DNA of 64,000 nucleotides from Pseudomonas cannabina (GTDB lineage Bacteria; Pseudomonadota; Gammaproteobacteria; Pseudomonadales; Pseudomonadaceae): NCBI RefSeq assembly GCF_900100365.1, contig NZ_FNKU01000001.1, positions 3,788,501 to 3,852,500 of the forward strand, read 5' to 3'. Shown piece by piece: positions 7,474 to 15,592 of this stretch (position 1 is its first letter; each line of letters starts with the position of its first letter). The notes under the pieces were generated by a model. It saw only the letters and a program-made list of their open reading frames with translations, ran no database searches and was not told where the DNA came from. The position numbers and the translations under genes were made by a program.

Positions 7474-9780
7474 ATGAACACTCGATCGACTTCGCGCGCC
7501 TCTCGATTTCCGCTAACGCGTCTCGCGCTGCTGATTTCATTGAATTCACTGTGCCTGATCAGCCCGTTCATTCAGGCCGATGACACCCTGCCTGCTCCTG
7601 TCACGCCGCCCGCCAGCGACGACACATCAGCCACGACGCTGGGCACTGTTTCGGTGATCGGCCAGGGCGAAACCCGTCAGGTGCAACGCGTTACGCAAAA
7701 AGACGTGCAGGCTTACTCCGCAGGCACCAGCCCGATGAAAGTCCTGCAACGCTTGCCGGGGGTGAATTTCCAGTCCGGTGACCCGCTGGGCCGTGAAGAA
7801 GGCAGCCAGCGCATCAGCCTGCGCGGCTTCGACATGCACCACTTGGGGTATACGCTGGATGGCGTCACGCTGGGCAACATGAGCTTTGGCAACTTCAACG
7901 GCCTGAGCATTACCCGGGCGATCATCGCGGAAAACATTGCCGCCAGCGAAGTGGCGCCCGGTATCGGCTCACTGGGTACGGCGTCGAACAGCGACCTGGG
8001 CGGCACGATCCAGTTCACCAGTGCCAACCCGGACAAGGAGTTCGGCGCACGCCTCTCGCAAACCATGGGCAGCTATGCCACTTCGCGCACGTTCATGCGC
8101 GTCGATACGGGCGAATACAACGGTCTGTCGGCTTATGTGTCGGGAGAAAAGTACGACGCCGACGCCTGGAAAGGCCACGATAACCCGCAGAAGTCCGACG
8201 CCGTGAACGCCAAGCTCAATTACAACTTCGGCAATAACCGCGTGAGCTTCTTTCACAGCACTTCGTCGCACGATGAAGCGAACCTGCCGAGCTTGTCGAA
8301 GAGCATCATCCAGCGCCTTGGCTACAACTGGAGTTATTACACGCCAAACTGGACCCGTGCCGTCAACGCCGCCAACGGCATTTATAGCGGCGGCGTGACC
8401 AGCGCAGCAGATGCGACTTATAACGCCAGCAGCCTGCGTGATGACGAGCTGGATATTCTCAACGGCAACTTCTCGCTGACCGATGATCTGGTACTGGACG
8501 CCACCGTCTATCACCATCACGACTCCGGCCGGGGCAACTCTTACTACCCGTTCATCTACACCAGCGGCGCGACGAGCGTGCCTAGCAACTCGATTCGCAG
8601 CACTCAGTACGGCATTGATCGAACCGGTTTTCAAAGTTCACTGACTTATTATCTGGGGCAGCATGAAATTCAGGGCGGGTTCTGGATTCAGTCCAACAAG
8701 AACGACATCGCCCGTTACCTGTTCGACACCACCAACGCATCGCCGCAAAACCATATCGTCAAGACTGACGGCCTGCCACTGGCCGCCACGGTACTGGAAC
8801 AGCATTACAACGATCTGACCCGGCAGTTCTATGTGCGCGACACCTACACCCTGCTCGATGATCGCCTCAAACTGGAATTCGGTGCGAAAAACACCGTCAC
8901 AACGTCGACCGCCGAAGGCAAAGGGGGCGGCTACGCCAGCGGTTCACTGGAGGCGCGAGACCGGTTCTTGCCGCAGATAGGCGCGACCTACAAACTGGAT
9001 GAGGACGACGAAGTCTTCACCTCCTACTCGGAAAACATGGCAGCGTTCCCGAGTGGCGGTTACAGCCCGTTCTTCACGACGCAGGCCGCCGTCAATGCAC
9101 AGAACGGCTTCAAGGATCTCAAGCCCGAAACCTCGAAAACCGTCGAACTGGGCCTGCGCCGCAGCACCCGACTGTATTCAGCCTCGGCGGCGGTCTACAG
9201 CACGAAGTTTGACAATCGACTGGTCGCGATCACCAACTGCACCGGCATCGTCATCTGCCAGAACGGCGTCGCCAACGTCGGCTCGGTCAGCAGCCGTGGC
9301 CTGGAACTCTCGTTCGGCCTGACGCCCGACGAACACTGGCGCTGGTCCAACTCCATGTCCTATAACCGCAGCACCTACGACGATGACTACGTCAGCGGCG
9401 GCAGAACGGTGCATGTGAAAGACAAGACCGTGGTCGACACCCCAAAACTGATGTACTCGAGCAACCTGGACTGGAACCGGGACCACTGGAACGCCGGCTT
9501 GCAAGGCAACTACGTCAGCAAGCGCTATTATACCTACACCAACGACGCCAGCGTCAGCGGCTACTGGCTGGCGAACGCCAACCTCGGTTACGACTTCGGC
9601 AAATTCGGCGCCCTGAAAGACACTACCGTCTCGCTGAACATGGTCAACCTGTTCGACAAACGCTACCTCTCCACCCTCAATACCGACGCCAGCGCGGCCG
9701 CCGATCCATCAGGCAACCTGCAAATTCTGCAGGTAGGAACACCGCGCAGTGCGTTCGTGACGCTGGGGGTGAAGCTTTGA
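7474..9780 (+). CDS. TonB-dependent outer-membrane receptor
   Basis: 768 residues. A signal peptide (about 1-35) is followed by a possible TonB box near TLGTVSVIG. The plug domain (about 65-190) has the typical LQRLPGVNF, ISLRGFDM, YTLDGVTLG and GSLGTASNSDLGGTIQF. The rest is a 22-strand-type barrel, with the late motif NMVNLFDKRYL. There is no N-terminal STN signalling domain and no sigma/anti-sigma pair nearby. The chain ends in Leu instead of the usual Phe, although TLGVKL still fits a last beta strand. AAGGA lies upstream of ATG. The ligand is unknown: siderophore, metal chelate or another small molecule are all possible. Confidence 0.93.
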   Translation: MNTRSTSRASRFPLTRLALLISLNSLCLISPFIQADDTLPAPVTPPASDDTSATTLGTVSVIGQGETRQVQRVTQKDVQAYSAGTSPMKVLQRLPGVNFQSGDPLGREEGSQRISLRGFDMHHLGYTLDGVTLGNMSFGNFNGLSITRAIIAENIAASEVAPGIGSLGTASNSDLGGTIQFTSANPDKEFGARLSQTMGSYATSRTFMRVDTGEYNGLSAYVSGEKYDADAWKGHDNPQKSDAVNAKLNYNFGNNRVSFFHSTSSHDEANLPSLSKSIIQRLGYNWSYYTPNWTRAVNAANGIYSGGVTSAADATYNASSLRDDELDILNGNFSLTDDLVLDATVYHHHDSGRGNSYYPFIYTSGATSVPSNSIRSTQYGIDRTGFQSSLTYYLGQHEIQGGFWIQSNKNDIARYLFDTTNASPQNHIVKTDGLPLAATVLEQHYNDLTRQFYVRDTYTLLDDRLKLEFGAKNTVTTSTAEGKGGGYASGSLEARDRFLPQIGATYKLDEDDEVFTSYSENMAAFPSGGYSPFFTTQAAVNAQNGFKDLKPETSKTVELGLRRSTRLYSASAAVYSTKFDNRLVAITNCTGIVICQNGVANVGSVSSRGLELSFGLTPDEHWRWSNSMSYNRSTYDDDYVSGGRTVHVKDKTVVDTPKLMYSSNLDWNRDHWNAGLQGNYVSKRYYTYTNDASVSGYWLANANLGYDFGKFGALKDTTVSLNMVNLFDKRYLSTLNTDASAAADPSGNLQILQVGTPRSAFVTLGVKL

Positions 9781-9848
9781 TTTTTTCTGACGCTGAGCGG
9801 GCGAAGGATCGCCCGGTCCACTGTTGAGTCAGCTGCGCGACTGACTGC

Positions 9849-9880
9849 TGTGGGAGTGAGCTCGCTCGCGAAGGCGATCG
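9849..9880 (+). repeat. REP element (Pseudomonas type)
   Basis: TGTGGGAGTGAGCTCGCTCG followed by CGAAGGCG matches the widespread Pseudomonas REP consensus (tgtgggagcgagc-tgctcgcgaagg). It can fold into a short hairpin (GCGAGC/GCTCGC-like) just after the TonB receptor gene. Confidence 0.75.
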
Positions 9881-9988
9881 TTCAGTCGATGTGCATTAAG
9901 CGTTGGTTGCTAGCCCGACTGACGACGAATAGCGCACCGTGCTGCATACTCCACACCTACACAGCGCTGACCTTTATCCGGAACTCAC

Positions 9989-10228
9989 ATGACACCTAAT
10001 GCAGAACTTTACAACCCGTCCACCGAATACGCCGACAAACTGATCTCGCGCATCGGCCAGACCCCTTCGTGGATCGCCAAGCGCATCGGCGTGACGGACA
10101 AGCGCATTCGCTACATCCTTGATGGCGAAAGAACCGTAAAAGGCGAGACCACGCCGATTCAGATGACGTACACCGAGCAGTTTGCACTGGAGTGTCTGGT
10201 GGCTGAGGCGATAGCGCTGAGGAGGTAG
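9989..10228 (+). CDS. Small conserved-looking protein with helix-turn-helix-like segment
   Basis: 79 residues, function unknown. The segment SWIAKRIGVTDKRIRYILDG (about 27-46) reads like a Cro/lambda-repressor-type helix-turn-helix. The remainder, MTYTEQFALECLVAEAIALRR, is helical and amphipathic. Start ATG at 9989; the Shine-Dalgarno is weak (CCGGAA). It follows a REP element and precedes a broken gene, in a patch that looks rearranged. It could be a phage-derived or plasmid-type small regulator. Confidence 0.6.
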   Translation: MTPNAELYNPSTEYADKLISRIGQTPSWIAKRIGVTDKRIRYILDGERTVKGETTPIQMTYTEQFALECLVAEAIALRR

Positions 10229-10348
10229 GGTTTTGTGATGGCGTGGTGCGCGTCGGAATATCGCTTCAGCGCTGCTGAATGTTGTCCGGACGCACCACCT
10301 CCAAGACTGCCATTGGCTTGAACATTCGAACCGCATGGAGCATCCATT

Positions 10349-10480
10349 TTGAATCTATCCTCGCCATCTCTCAATGCACTGCTCGGCGCCAGCCTCCTGA
10401 TACTCCTCAGCGGTTGTGGAACGGCCGAACCGGTACGGTTGAGCGAGAGTAAAATGTGTCGATGGAAGGACAATTTTTAA
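10349..10480 (+). pseudogene. Truncated lipoprotein gene, 5' stub (possibly RND efflux periplasmic adaptor)
   Basis: TTG at 10349 with GGAG 8 nt upstream opens 43 codons ending at TAA 10478. The first 28 residues are a clean lipoprotein signal (LLGASLLILLSGCGTAEP, Cys at 23). After VR the sequence becomes charged and unrelated (LSESKMCRWKDNF), as if the gene were cut by a deletion or insertion. Lipidated N-termini of this kind are typical of RND-pump adaptor subunits of Pseudomonas, but the stub is too short to prove that. A genuine very small lipoprotein is the alternative. Confidence 0.5.
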
Positions 10481-10606
10481 GGTGTCAGAGCGGGTCTGAT
10501 TCTTGATTGGTTCGACACTTTTGGAAACCCTGGCGAGCACCGCGCGCACGCTCAGGCCTTGATAGCGAGCTGAATGCAAAATCTGTTGGAGTAATCGGGT
10601 CGGCGA
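10481..10606. other. Junction sequence after the broken lipoprotein gene
   Basis: 126 bases without a gene. GTGTC at 10483-10487 and GACAC near 10514-10518 bound a 36-base segment that may be the end of a dispersed repeat or mobile fragment. The minus-strand frame through it (GLSVRAVLARVSKSVEP) may be the 3' remnant of a gene, but I cannot assign it. Confidence 0.3.
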
Positions 10607-11185
10607 TCAGAACAACCCGCCCAACGAAATCGTCGCACCAGCTCCGGCCTGCAGCCCGACGTTAAGACCCGCCGCGACGATGACGCCTTTGGCCGAGCGC
10701 AGCAGGCGCGCGGTGCTGTCGTGGGGCAGAAGCATGCTGCCCATCGGCGTCAGCGTGGCGGCGGCCATGGCCAGCAGCTTGGGGTCCAGACCGAACAGCA
10801 TGGCCGAGCCGCTGGCCCCACCAAGCAAGCCCACACCTCCTTCGATGAACACACAAGCGCCCTGAAAGTCCTCGCGGACCAGGCCTCGGGCAGCGATCGA
10901 GTCTGCAACCAGCACTTGGCCGAACGCCGGAAAGTCTTCGCTTGCGCCAGCCGCCCCGACGCTTTTGCCCCGCACGTGCAAGTTGACTTTGCCGAACCGC
11001 GGCAGACGCGCGCCGACGCCCAGCCCTACACCGACCGAGCCATAACGAAACTGCTGGTCGACCCCTTTGGGATCAATCAGGGTCAGAGCACCGCCCGCAG
11101 CGGCTGCGAACACGACGGTCAATCCGCCGCTGCTGGCAGTCTTGTAGCGCCAATCGCTGACAGTGACAGGTAACGGGATTTGCAT
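10607..11185 (-). CDS. Glycine-rich hydrophobic protein of unknown function, second gene of a DUF3592 operon
   Basis: 192 residues, not recognised. It starts MQIPLPVTVSDWRYKTAS with no signal peptide. It then has several Gly/Ala/Val-rich runs (SVGVGLGVGARLP, GGVGLLGGASGSAM, LNVGLQAGAGATISLGG) spaced by short polar parts. This pattern suggests a membrane-inserting or compact beta protein. There is one Cys. AAGGA lies 7 nt before ATG 11185. It begins 10 nt after the DUF3592 gene, so the two are surely one transcript. A secreted effector or toxin with a membrane partner is one reading, but there is no direct evidence. Confidence 0.65.
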   Translation of the reverse strand: MQIPLPVTVSDWRYKTASSGGLTVVFAAAAGGALTLIDPKGVDQQFRYGSVGVGLGVGARLPRFGKVNLHVRGKSVGAAGASEDFPAFGQVLVADSIAARGLVREDFQGACVFIEGGVGLLGGASGSAMLFGLDPKLLAMAAATLTPMGSMLLPHDSTARLLRSAKGVIVAAGLNVGLQAGAGATISLGGLF

Positions 11186-11195
11186 GTGAATATCC

Positions 11196-11633
11196 TTATT
11201 GAGACCGTGCCATCAGGCACCGGCGAATCCAGGCGGCCATGTGGTAGCCGCCCCCTGCGGTGAACACGATGGCGAACAGGCCCGCCAGTAGGCTCGCGCC
11301 CCACAACGCGCCATTATCTTCAATGATCGCGGTACGGGAAGGTGCTTCAGCGCGGTAGAACACCGCCACTGGGTCGCCGACCGCGTAACCGAATATAAAC
11401 CCGCTCTCGGGGTAGCTGATCACGCTGCCCGTGGCGTCGGTGAAATCGATTTGCGGGTGACTACCGCCCGAATTCAAAGCGCTGACATGCCCTTCGGCGC
11501 GTTGCGCCTGAGCCAAAAAACCCAGGCGGTCATCGACCAGCCTGAAGGTGATATAGAGCAGGCACAGGCCCAGCGGAATGAAAACCAGCGCGCGTAGCAG
11601 ATCGCCCCGGCCGGAAGGTGGCGTCTTGGTCAT
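11196..11633 (-). CDS. DUF3592-like two-helix membrane protein
   Basis: 145 residues. Transmembrane helices lie at about 10-32 (LLRALVFIPLGLCLLYITF) and 108-135 (ALWGASLLAGLFAIVFTAGG). The middle domain is exported, with the DUF3592 hallmark pattern: GHVSALNSGGSHPQIDFTD, then YPESGFIFGYAVGDPVAVFY. The start is ATG 11633 with AAGGGA upstream. An in-frame ATG at 11669 would add 12 residues but falls in the -10 region. It is the first gene of a two-gene unit with the glycine-rich protein, under the promoter at 11668-11696. The function of DUF3592 is unknown. Confidence 0.72.
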   Translation of the reverse strand: MTKTPPSGRGDLLRALVFIPLGLCLLYITFRLVDDRLGFLAQAQRAEGHVSALNSGGSHPQIDFTDATGSVISYPESGFIFGYAVGDPVAVFYRAEAPSRTAIIEDNGALWGASLLAGLFAIVFTAGGGYHMAAWIRRCLMARSQ

Positions 11634-11709
11634 GGCAGATCCCTTGCGTTGTCCGTAAGCGTCGGCCATTACAATGAGCCGGGGGGATTCTGTCAATTGG
11701 GTGGGGAGG
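11634..11709 (-). repeat. Promoter-leader repeat, copy A
   Basis: 76 bases directly upstream of the DUF3592 start, repeated in inverted orientation at 12800-12876 with roughly ten mismatches and a one-base indel. The conserved part includes the -35, the -10 and the leader GGCCGACGCTTACGGAC. Confidence 0.85.
11668..11696 (-). promoter_or_regulatory. Sigma-70 promoter of the DUF3592 operon
   Basis: TTGACA (11691-11696), a 17-base spacer and TGTAAT (11668-11673), about 35 bases before the ATG. Almost consensus. The spacer has a run of six C on the coding strand. Confidence 0.75.
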
Positions 11710-11851
11710 AATGCGCGTGACGGTGTCCGGATTTTGGGGCGATTACAGCGCAAACCAGCCGCGAGCTTTTTCAAGCCGTTTTTGATTTGATGTGGGTGAA
11801 AGGTGAACGTCCGTTTCTGGATAGGTCTCTTGTTTTCGCAAGTGAAACAAG

Positions 11852-12622
11852 TCACCAGACAATGGGTTTGTCGTTCCAGTCCCAGAACGTTCCGCTGTCG
11901 GCCGGTCCATGTGCGCCGACCACCTCAATAATGCGATCTGCCGAGAACGCCGGTTCGAATAGTTGTCCATCAGGCACGTTCGCCTGAAATGGCTGAGACA
12001 GATCCGTGTCAGTCGTGCCTGGGTGTATTACCAGGACAGTAGAGGCAGGGTTCAGGCGTTTCAATTCGATACTGGCCGTGTGCAGCAACTGATTGAGCGC
12101 CGCTTTGCTGGATCTGTAGCTGTACCAGCCACCCAGTCGGTTATCGCCAATAGAGCCAACCCTCGCGGACAGCGCCGCGAAGGTAGAAGGTTGTTTGCGC
12201 ACTAACGGGAGCAGGTGTTTAAGCAGCAGGATCGGAGCAAAAGTGTTGGTCGCGAAGCTCGCTTGCAGGCTCGCAAGCGTCAGTTGCGCCAGCCCCTTTT
12301 CTGCTTTTGCGCCGTCCTGATGAAGAATGCCCAGCGTACTGATGACAAGGTGCAGATGATCGCAGCCTTCAAGCGTCTCGCTCACGAGTGCTTCGAGGGA
12401 TTGTTCGTTGCGCGCGTCGCAGTCGACTCGTTTCAGGCGCTGACCATAACGCTCTGCAAGTTTTGTCAGCTCTGTGGAAGTGCTGGCTTTTCGCGCTACC
12501 GCCCACACCAGAGCAACATCATCGCGAGCAAGCAAAGCCGCGCACAGCGCCAAGCCGATACCTCGGCTGGCTCCGGCTATCAGCACGTGAGCTTCGCTGT
12601 TCAGTTCGGGTATCAAACTCAT
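11852..12622 (-). CDS. SDR family NAD(P)-dependent oxidoreductase (CsgA-like classical SDR)
   Basis: 256 residues, a classical short-chain dehydrogenase. The cofactor loop is GASRGIG (17-23). ISTLGIL stands where NNAG usually is. The active site has Ser152 (LSARVGSIGD) and Tyr169-xxx-Lys173 (YRSSK). The C-terminus PGTTDTDLSQPF matches the C-factor/CsgA-like group found in proteobacteria. The substrate is unknown. AAGGTG lies before ATG 12622. It lies between the two inverted promoter-leader repeats. Confidence 0.88.
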   Translation of the reverse strand: MSLIPELNSEAHVLIAGASRGIGLALCAALLARDDVALVWAVARKASTSTELTKLAERYGQRLKRVDCDARNEQSLEALVSETLEGCDHLHLVISTLGILHQDGAKAEKGLAQLTLASLQASFATNTFAPILLLKHLLPLVRKQPSTFAALSARVGSIGDNRLGGWYSYRSSKAALNQLLHTASIELKRLNPASTVLVIHPGTTDTDLSQPFQANVPDGQLFEPAFSADRIIEVVGAHGPADSGTFWDWNDKPIVW

Positions 12623-12799
12623 AAGGCACCTTGAGGAGCGTGACTGAAGTATTCTTTGTGACTTCGCAGCAGGACACGACGTTCATTTGGGCGGTGCATT
12701 TGGTCGATATCGGGTCATATCGCCAGACTGCTGTAAGTAAGCATCTGGATGCTGCTTCACGCGTCGACTTGAGCACAAACATAGACGCTGGACGCCGTC

Positions 12800-12876
12800 C
12801 CTCCCCCATCCAATTGACAGAGTCCCGCCGGATCATTGTACTGGCCGACGCTTACGGACGATGTAAGGGACCTGCC
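12800..12876 (+). repeat. Promoter-leader repeat, copy B
   Basis: 77 bases, an inverted copy of 11634-11709. It keeps the ribosome-binding AAGGGA and CTGCC, but the ATG that follows in copy A is replaced by GCT. Confidence 0.85.
12814..12842 (+). promoter_or_regulatory. Orphan sigma-70 promoter in repeat copy B
   Basis: TTGACA (12814-12819), a 17-base spacer, then TGTACT (12837-12842). It has the same geometry as the DUF3592 promoter. It points at the 3' end of the ROK gene and could give an antisense or short non-coding transcript. Confidence 0.5.
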
Positions 12877-12985
12877 GCTTCTGCTTCTTCAGCCAGCTTC
12901 ATCGACAGTTAACAACCCTTATGTGTTAGCGACACTGCTGCTCTTGTATCGCACGTCATCCAGGACGGATTACATCACCCCAGCA

Positions 12986-14110
12986 TCAAACAAAAAACCG
13001 CTCCTTCAACGGCACCAGCGCGGCCCCGATCGCCGCCGCATTCCCATTCGTCTCACTCAGTAATAACTGAGGACGCGGCGGTGGTGAGTTGTAGCGATGA
13101 GTGCCCCAGAAGGTCGTCGCGGCGATCAGGCGTCTGCCCAGTTCGGGTGGCATCTGACCGCCGAACACCACGGCCTGTGGGTCGAACAGCCCGGCCAGCG
13201 CATTGACCAGTCGGTCAAGCGTTGGCTGGACGCGTTTCAGCCAGGTGTCTACACCAGGCCAGTCGGGGTCGAAGCGCGCGCGCAGGTCTTCGATTGAATC
13301 CACCTGTACGCCGTTCTTGTGCAATTCATCCAGCAGAAAACGCATGGCCGGGCGGTTTATTGATTCTTCGTCGTTAAACAGGGTGATCTCGCCCGCATTG
13401 CCGTGGCTGCCGAAGTACGGTTTGCCGTTGATGACCACGCCTGCGCCGAACCCGAAGTTGAATGACAGGTAGATGAAATTGCTGGCCCAAGCGCCGACGC
13501 CTACCAGGCTTTCGCCGATGGCTGCGGTGGTGGCGTTGTTTTCCAGCCAGACCGGCAGGCCGAAGCGTTCTTCGAGGACCGGCTGCAAGTCCATCAGTGA
13601 CCAGTCACGCAGCGGCTCGGGCGCGTTGATCTGGCGGTTTTGCAGAAAGAAACCGGCGATGGCGAAGCCGATCCCGATGACCCGGTCTGCGTCGATGCCA
13701 TTGCGTTGCAGCATCTGTTCGATGGCGTTTTCCAGCGAATCCAGCGTGCTGTTGCGGCTCAACGGCGGCGTGCGCAGGGTGATCTGTTCCAGCACGTTGC
13801 AGCCCAGATCGGCGATGCACACCACTGCCGAGTCAGTGTTGATCGACACGCCAATGGCATACACGGCCTCGTTGACCAGTTCGATACGCGGGCTGGGCTG
13901 ACCACGGCCGTTCTTCACGCGCTCGCCGCTGCGCAGCAGCCCGTGACTGATCAGCTCTTCGATCAGTCGATGAACCGACTGCTGGGCCAGATCCATTTCG
14001 GTGGAGACCGTGGCGCGCGTGATTGCGCCGCGCCGCCGAAGGATATCCAGCAGTTTGCGTTCGTTGAGGCTCAGTAGCGGGTGCGGCTGCGTCTGGAGAT
14101 CGAGGGGCAT
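12986..14110 (-). CDS. ROK-family transcriptional repressor, probable regulator of the Ugp-like operon
   Basis: 374 residues. The N-terminal winged helix (about 15-60, ERKLLDILRRRGAITRATVS) is followed by a sugar-kinase-like ROK domain. The latter has WLENNATTAAIGE and GFGAGVVINGKPYFGSHGNAGEI. The zinc motif CxCGxxGCxE that follows in most ROK repressors is absent, so effector binding may differ. It is divergent from the Ugp-like operon across about 165 bases that contain inverted repeats, which makes it the likely local regulator. The expected inducer is a sugar, polyol or their phosphate. Confidence 0.87.
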   Translation of the reverse strand: MPLDLQTQPHPLLSLNERKLLDILRRRGAITRATVSTEMDLAQQSVHRLIEELISHGLLRSGERVKNGRGQPSPRIELVNEAVYAIGVSINTDSAVVCIADLGCNVLEQITLRTPPLSRNSTLDSLENAIEQMLQRNGIDADRVIGIGFAIAGFFLQNRQINAPEPLRDWSLMDLQPVLEERFGLPVWLENNATTAAIGESLVGVGAWASNFIYLSFNFGFGAGVVINGKPYFGSHGNAGEITLFNDEESINRPAMRFLLDELHKNGVQVDSIEDLRARFDPDWPGVDTWLKRVQPTLDRLVNALAGLFDPQAVVFGGQMPPELGRRLIAATTFWGTHRYNSPPPRPQLLLSETNGNAAAIGAALVPLKERFFV

Positions 14111-14213
14111 GGAATCAACATGTCAGAGGAGGATTAAAACAGTCGGCGTGTAAAGCAGTGTATCGCCCGTCGTCGATTACACCTTTCAATCATGAAAATT
14201 TAATAAAAGTCCC

Positions 14214-14270
14214 ACAGGTCACAAATACTACACACAACCTGTATTAACTGACACTCAGTTTCTGTGAGTG
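14214..14270. promoter_or_regulatory. Inverted repeats between the ROK gene and the Ugp-like operon
   Basis: ACAGGT (14214-14219) and ACCTGT (14237-14242) are inverted 6-mers with a 17-base spacer; CACTCA (14252-14257) and TGAGTG (14265-14270) are inverted with a 7-base spacer. Both lie just before the ATG at 14276. Candidate ROK operators. No pho box (CTGTCAT repeats) is visible. Confidence 0.4.
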
Positions 14271-14275
14271 CTCTC

Positions 14276-15592
14276 ATGCCTGCGATCAATAAAATCCTGT
14301 CCGTGCTGGCTCTGCTGCCGCTTGCCGCACAGACCCTCGCTGCGCCAGCCGAGTTCTGGTACAGCCACAGCGGCGCGGCGGCCGCTGCCATCGCCGACCT
14401 GTGCAAAAGCTTCAACGCCCAGCGTGAAGAAGGCGATCGCTTGCACTGTATTCGCCAAGGAACCTACGAGCAGACGTTGCAGAAAACCGTGGCCGCCTAT
14501 CGGGCAGGCATTGGCCCGGCACTGGTGGAGATTTACGACGTCGCCACACCGGACATGTTGCAGGGCGGCGCCACACAGCCCGTCGAAACATTGATGGCCG
14601 ATCATCAGCGGGCCTACGCGGGCGACACTTTTCTGCCGGCGTTGCGCCGCTACTATGCGGACGATCATGGCGTGCTGGCGGCCCAGCCGTTCGCCGCCTC
14701 AACGGCGGTGCTGTATACCCATCGAAACGCGCTGGCTGCAGCCGGTATCTATCAGCCGCCCGCGACCTGGGAGGCGTTTGCCACGGCGCTGCGGGCGCTG
14801 AAGAAAAACGGACATGCCTGCCCTGTCGTCACTCAATTCGCGCCGTGGATCTGGCTGGAACAAATCAGCGCAGCGCAGGGTACCGAGGTCGCGACCCGCG
14901 TTGACGGGACGGACCGTTACCAGTTCGACAAGGGCCCGCATGCGCGCCTCATGAATGATCTTGCGCGATGGACGGCTGAAGGGCTGGTTCGCTACGAGGA
15001 TTCGACCCGCGGCGGTCAGCAGGCGCGGGCGTTCGCCACGAATGACTGCGCGATGCTGGTGGACTCGACCGGTGCATGGAGTGTCATGCACGGCGAGCTG
15101 GAGTCGGATATCGACGTGACCCCGCTGCCGGTCTACGCCGGTACAACGCGCAGTTCCAATGTGCCCGGCGGCTCGTCGCTGTGGGTGATGCGTGGGCATT
15201 CCGCGCGGGATTATCGGTTGGTCTCGGAGTTTCTGGCGTTCGTGCTGTTACCGGAAAACCAGCTGACTTTCAGCGCACGAACAGGCTACCTGCCGGTCAC
15301 TCAAGCGGCTGCAACGACGCTGCAATCCAGCGCACGCAGACCCTCGGCGGTGACGGCTGGCATCGCGGCGCTCAACGACATCGAGGGTCAGCCCTCCATG
15401 CCCTTGCGTTGCGGGTTCATCACATTGATGCGCCTCATCTGGTTGCAGGAAATGGAAAATGCGCTGGCCGGCCGACAAAGCGTTGATCACGCCTTGCGTC
15501 AGTCAACCCTGCGCGCCAACGAGCTGCTGAGCCTGTTTCAACAAATGCATCGCACGCCCACCCGCACTCCATCCGACAAGGCGAAACCATGA
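14276..15592 (+). CDS. ugpB: UgpB-like periplasmic glycerol-3-phosphate/glycerophosphodiester-binding protein
   Basis: 438 residues with signal peptide (LLPLAAQTLA/APAEF). The sequence follows E. coli UgpB along its length: EFWYSHSG at the start, a GTYEQTL segment, PALVEIYDVATPDML, QPFAASTAVLYTHR, ATNDCAML and NVPGGSSLWVM. It delivers substrate to the permease UgpAE. ATG 14276 is preferred; GTG 14264 is in frame but lies inside an inverted repeat. It is the first gene of a six-gene operon and overlaps ugpA by ATGA. The substrate range (G3P, glycerophosphocholine, glycerophosphoinositol or other) is inferred from family and neighbours. Confidence 0.87.
   Translation: MPAINKILSVLALLPLAAQTLAAPAEFWYSHSGAAAAAIADLCKSFNAQREEGDRLHCIRQGTYEQTLQKTVAAYRAGIGPALVEIYDVATPDMLQGGATQPVETLMADHQRAYAGDTFLPALRRYYADDHGVLAAQPFAASTAVLYTHRNALAAAGIYQPPATWEAFATALRALKKNGHACPVVTQFAPWIWLEQISAAQGTEVATRVDGTDRYQFDKGPHARLMNDLARWTAEGLVRYEDSTRGGQQARAFATNDCAMLVDSTGAWSVMHGELESDIDVTPLPVYAGTTRSSNVPGGSSLWVMRGHSARDYRLVSEFLAFVLLPENQLTFSARTGYLPVTQAAATTLQSSARRPSAVTAGIAALNDIEGQPSMPLRCGFITLMRLIWLQEMENALAGRQSVDHALRQSTLRANELLSLFQQMHRTPTRTPSDKAKP

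Larger units (their letters stand above)
12623..12985. other. Intergenic region between the SDR and ROK genes, holding an orphan promoter
   Basis: 363 bases. It contains promoter-leader copy B (12800-12876), which reads rightward but is followed by no recognisable start codon or gene. The stretch after it (12877-12985) shows only short open frames, and the convergent ROK gene ends at 12986. Confidence 0.5.

Noticed and set aside
14160..14275. Search for pho boxes before the Ugp-like operon
   Set aside because: No CTGTCAT-type direct repeats are visible, so PhoB control is not supported.
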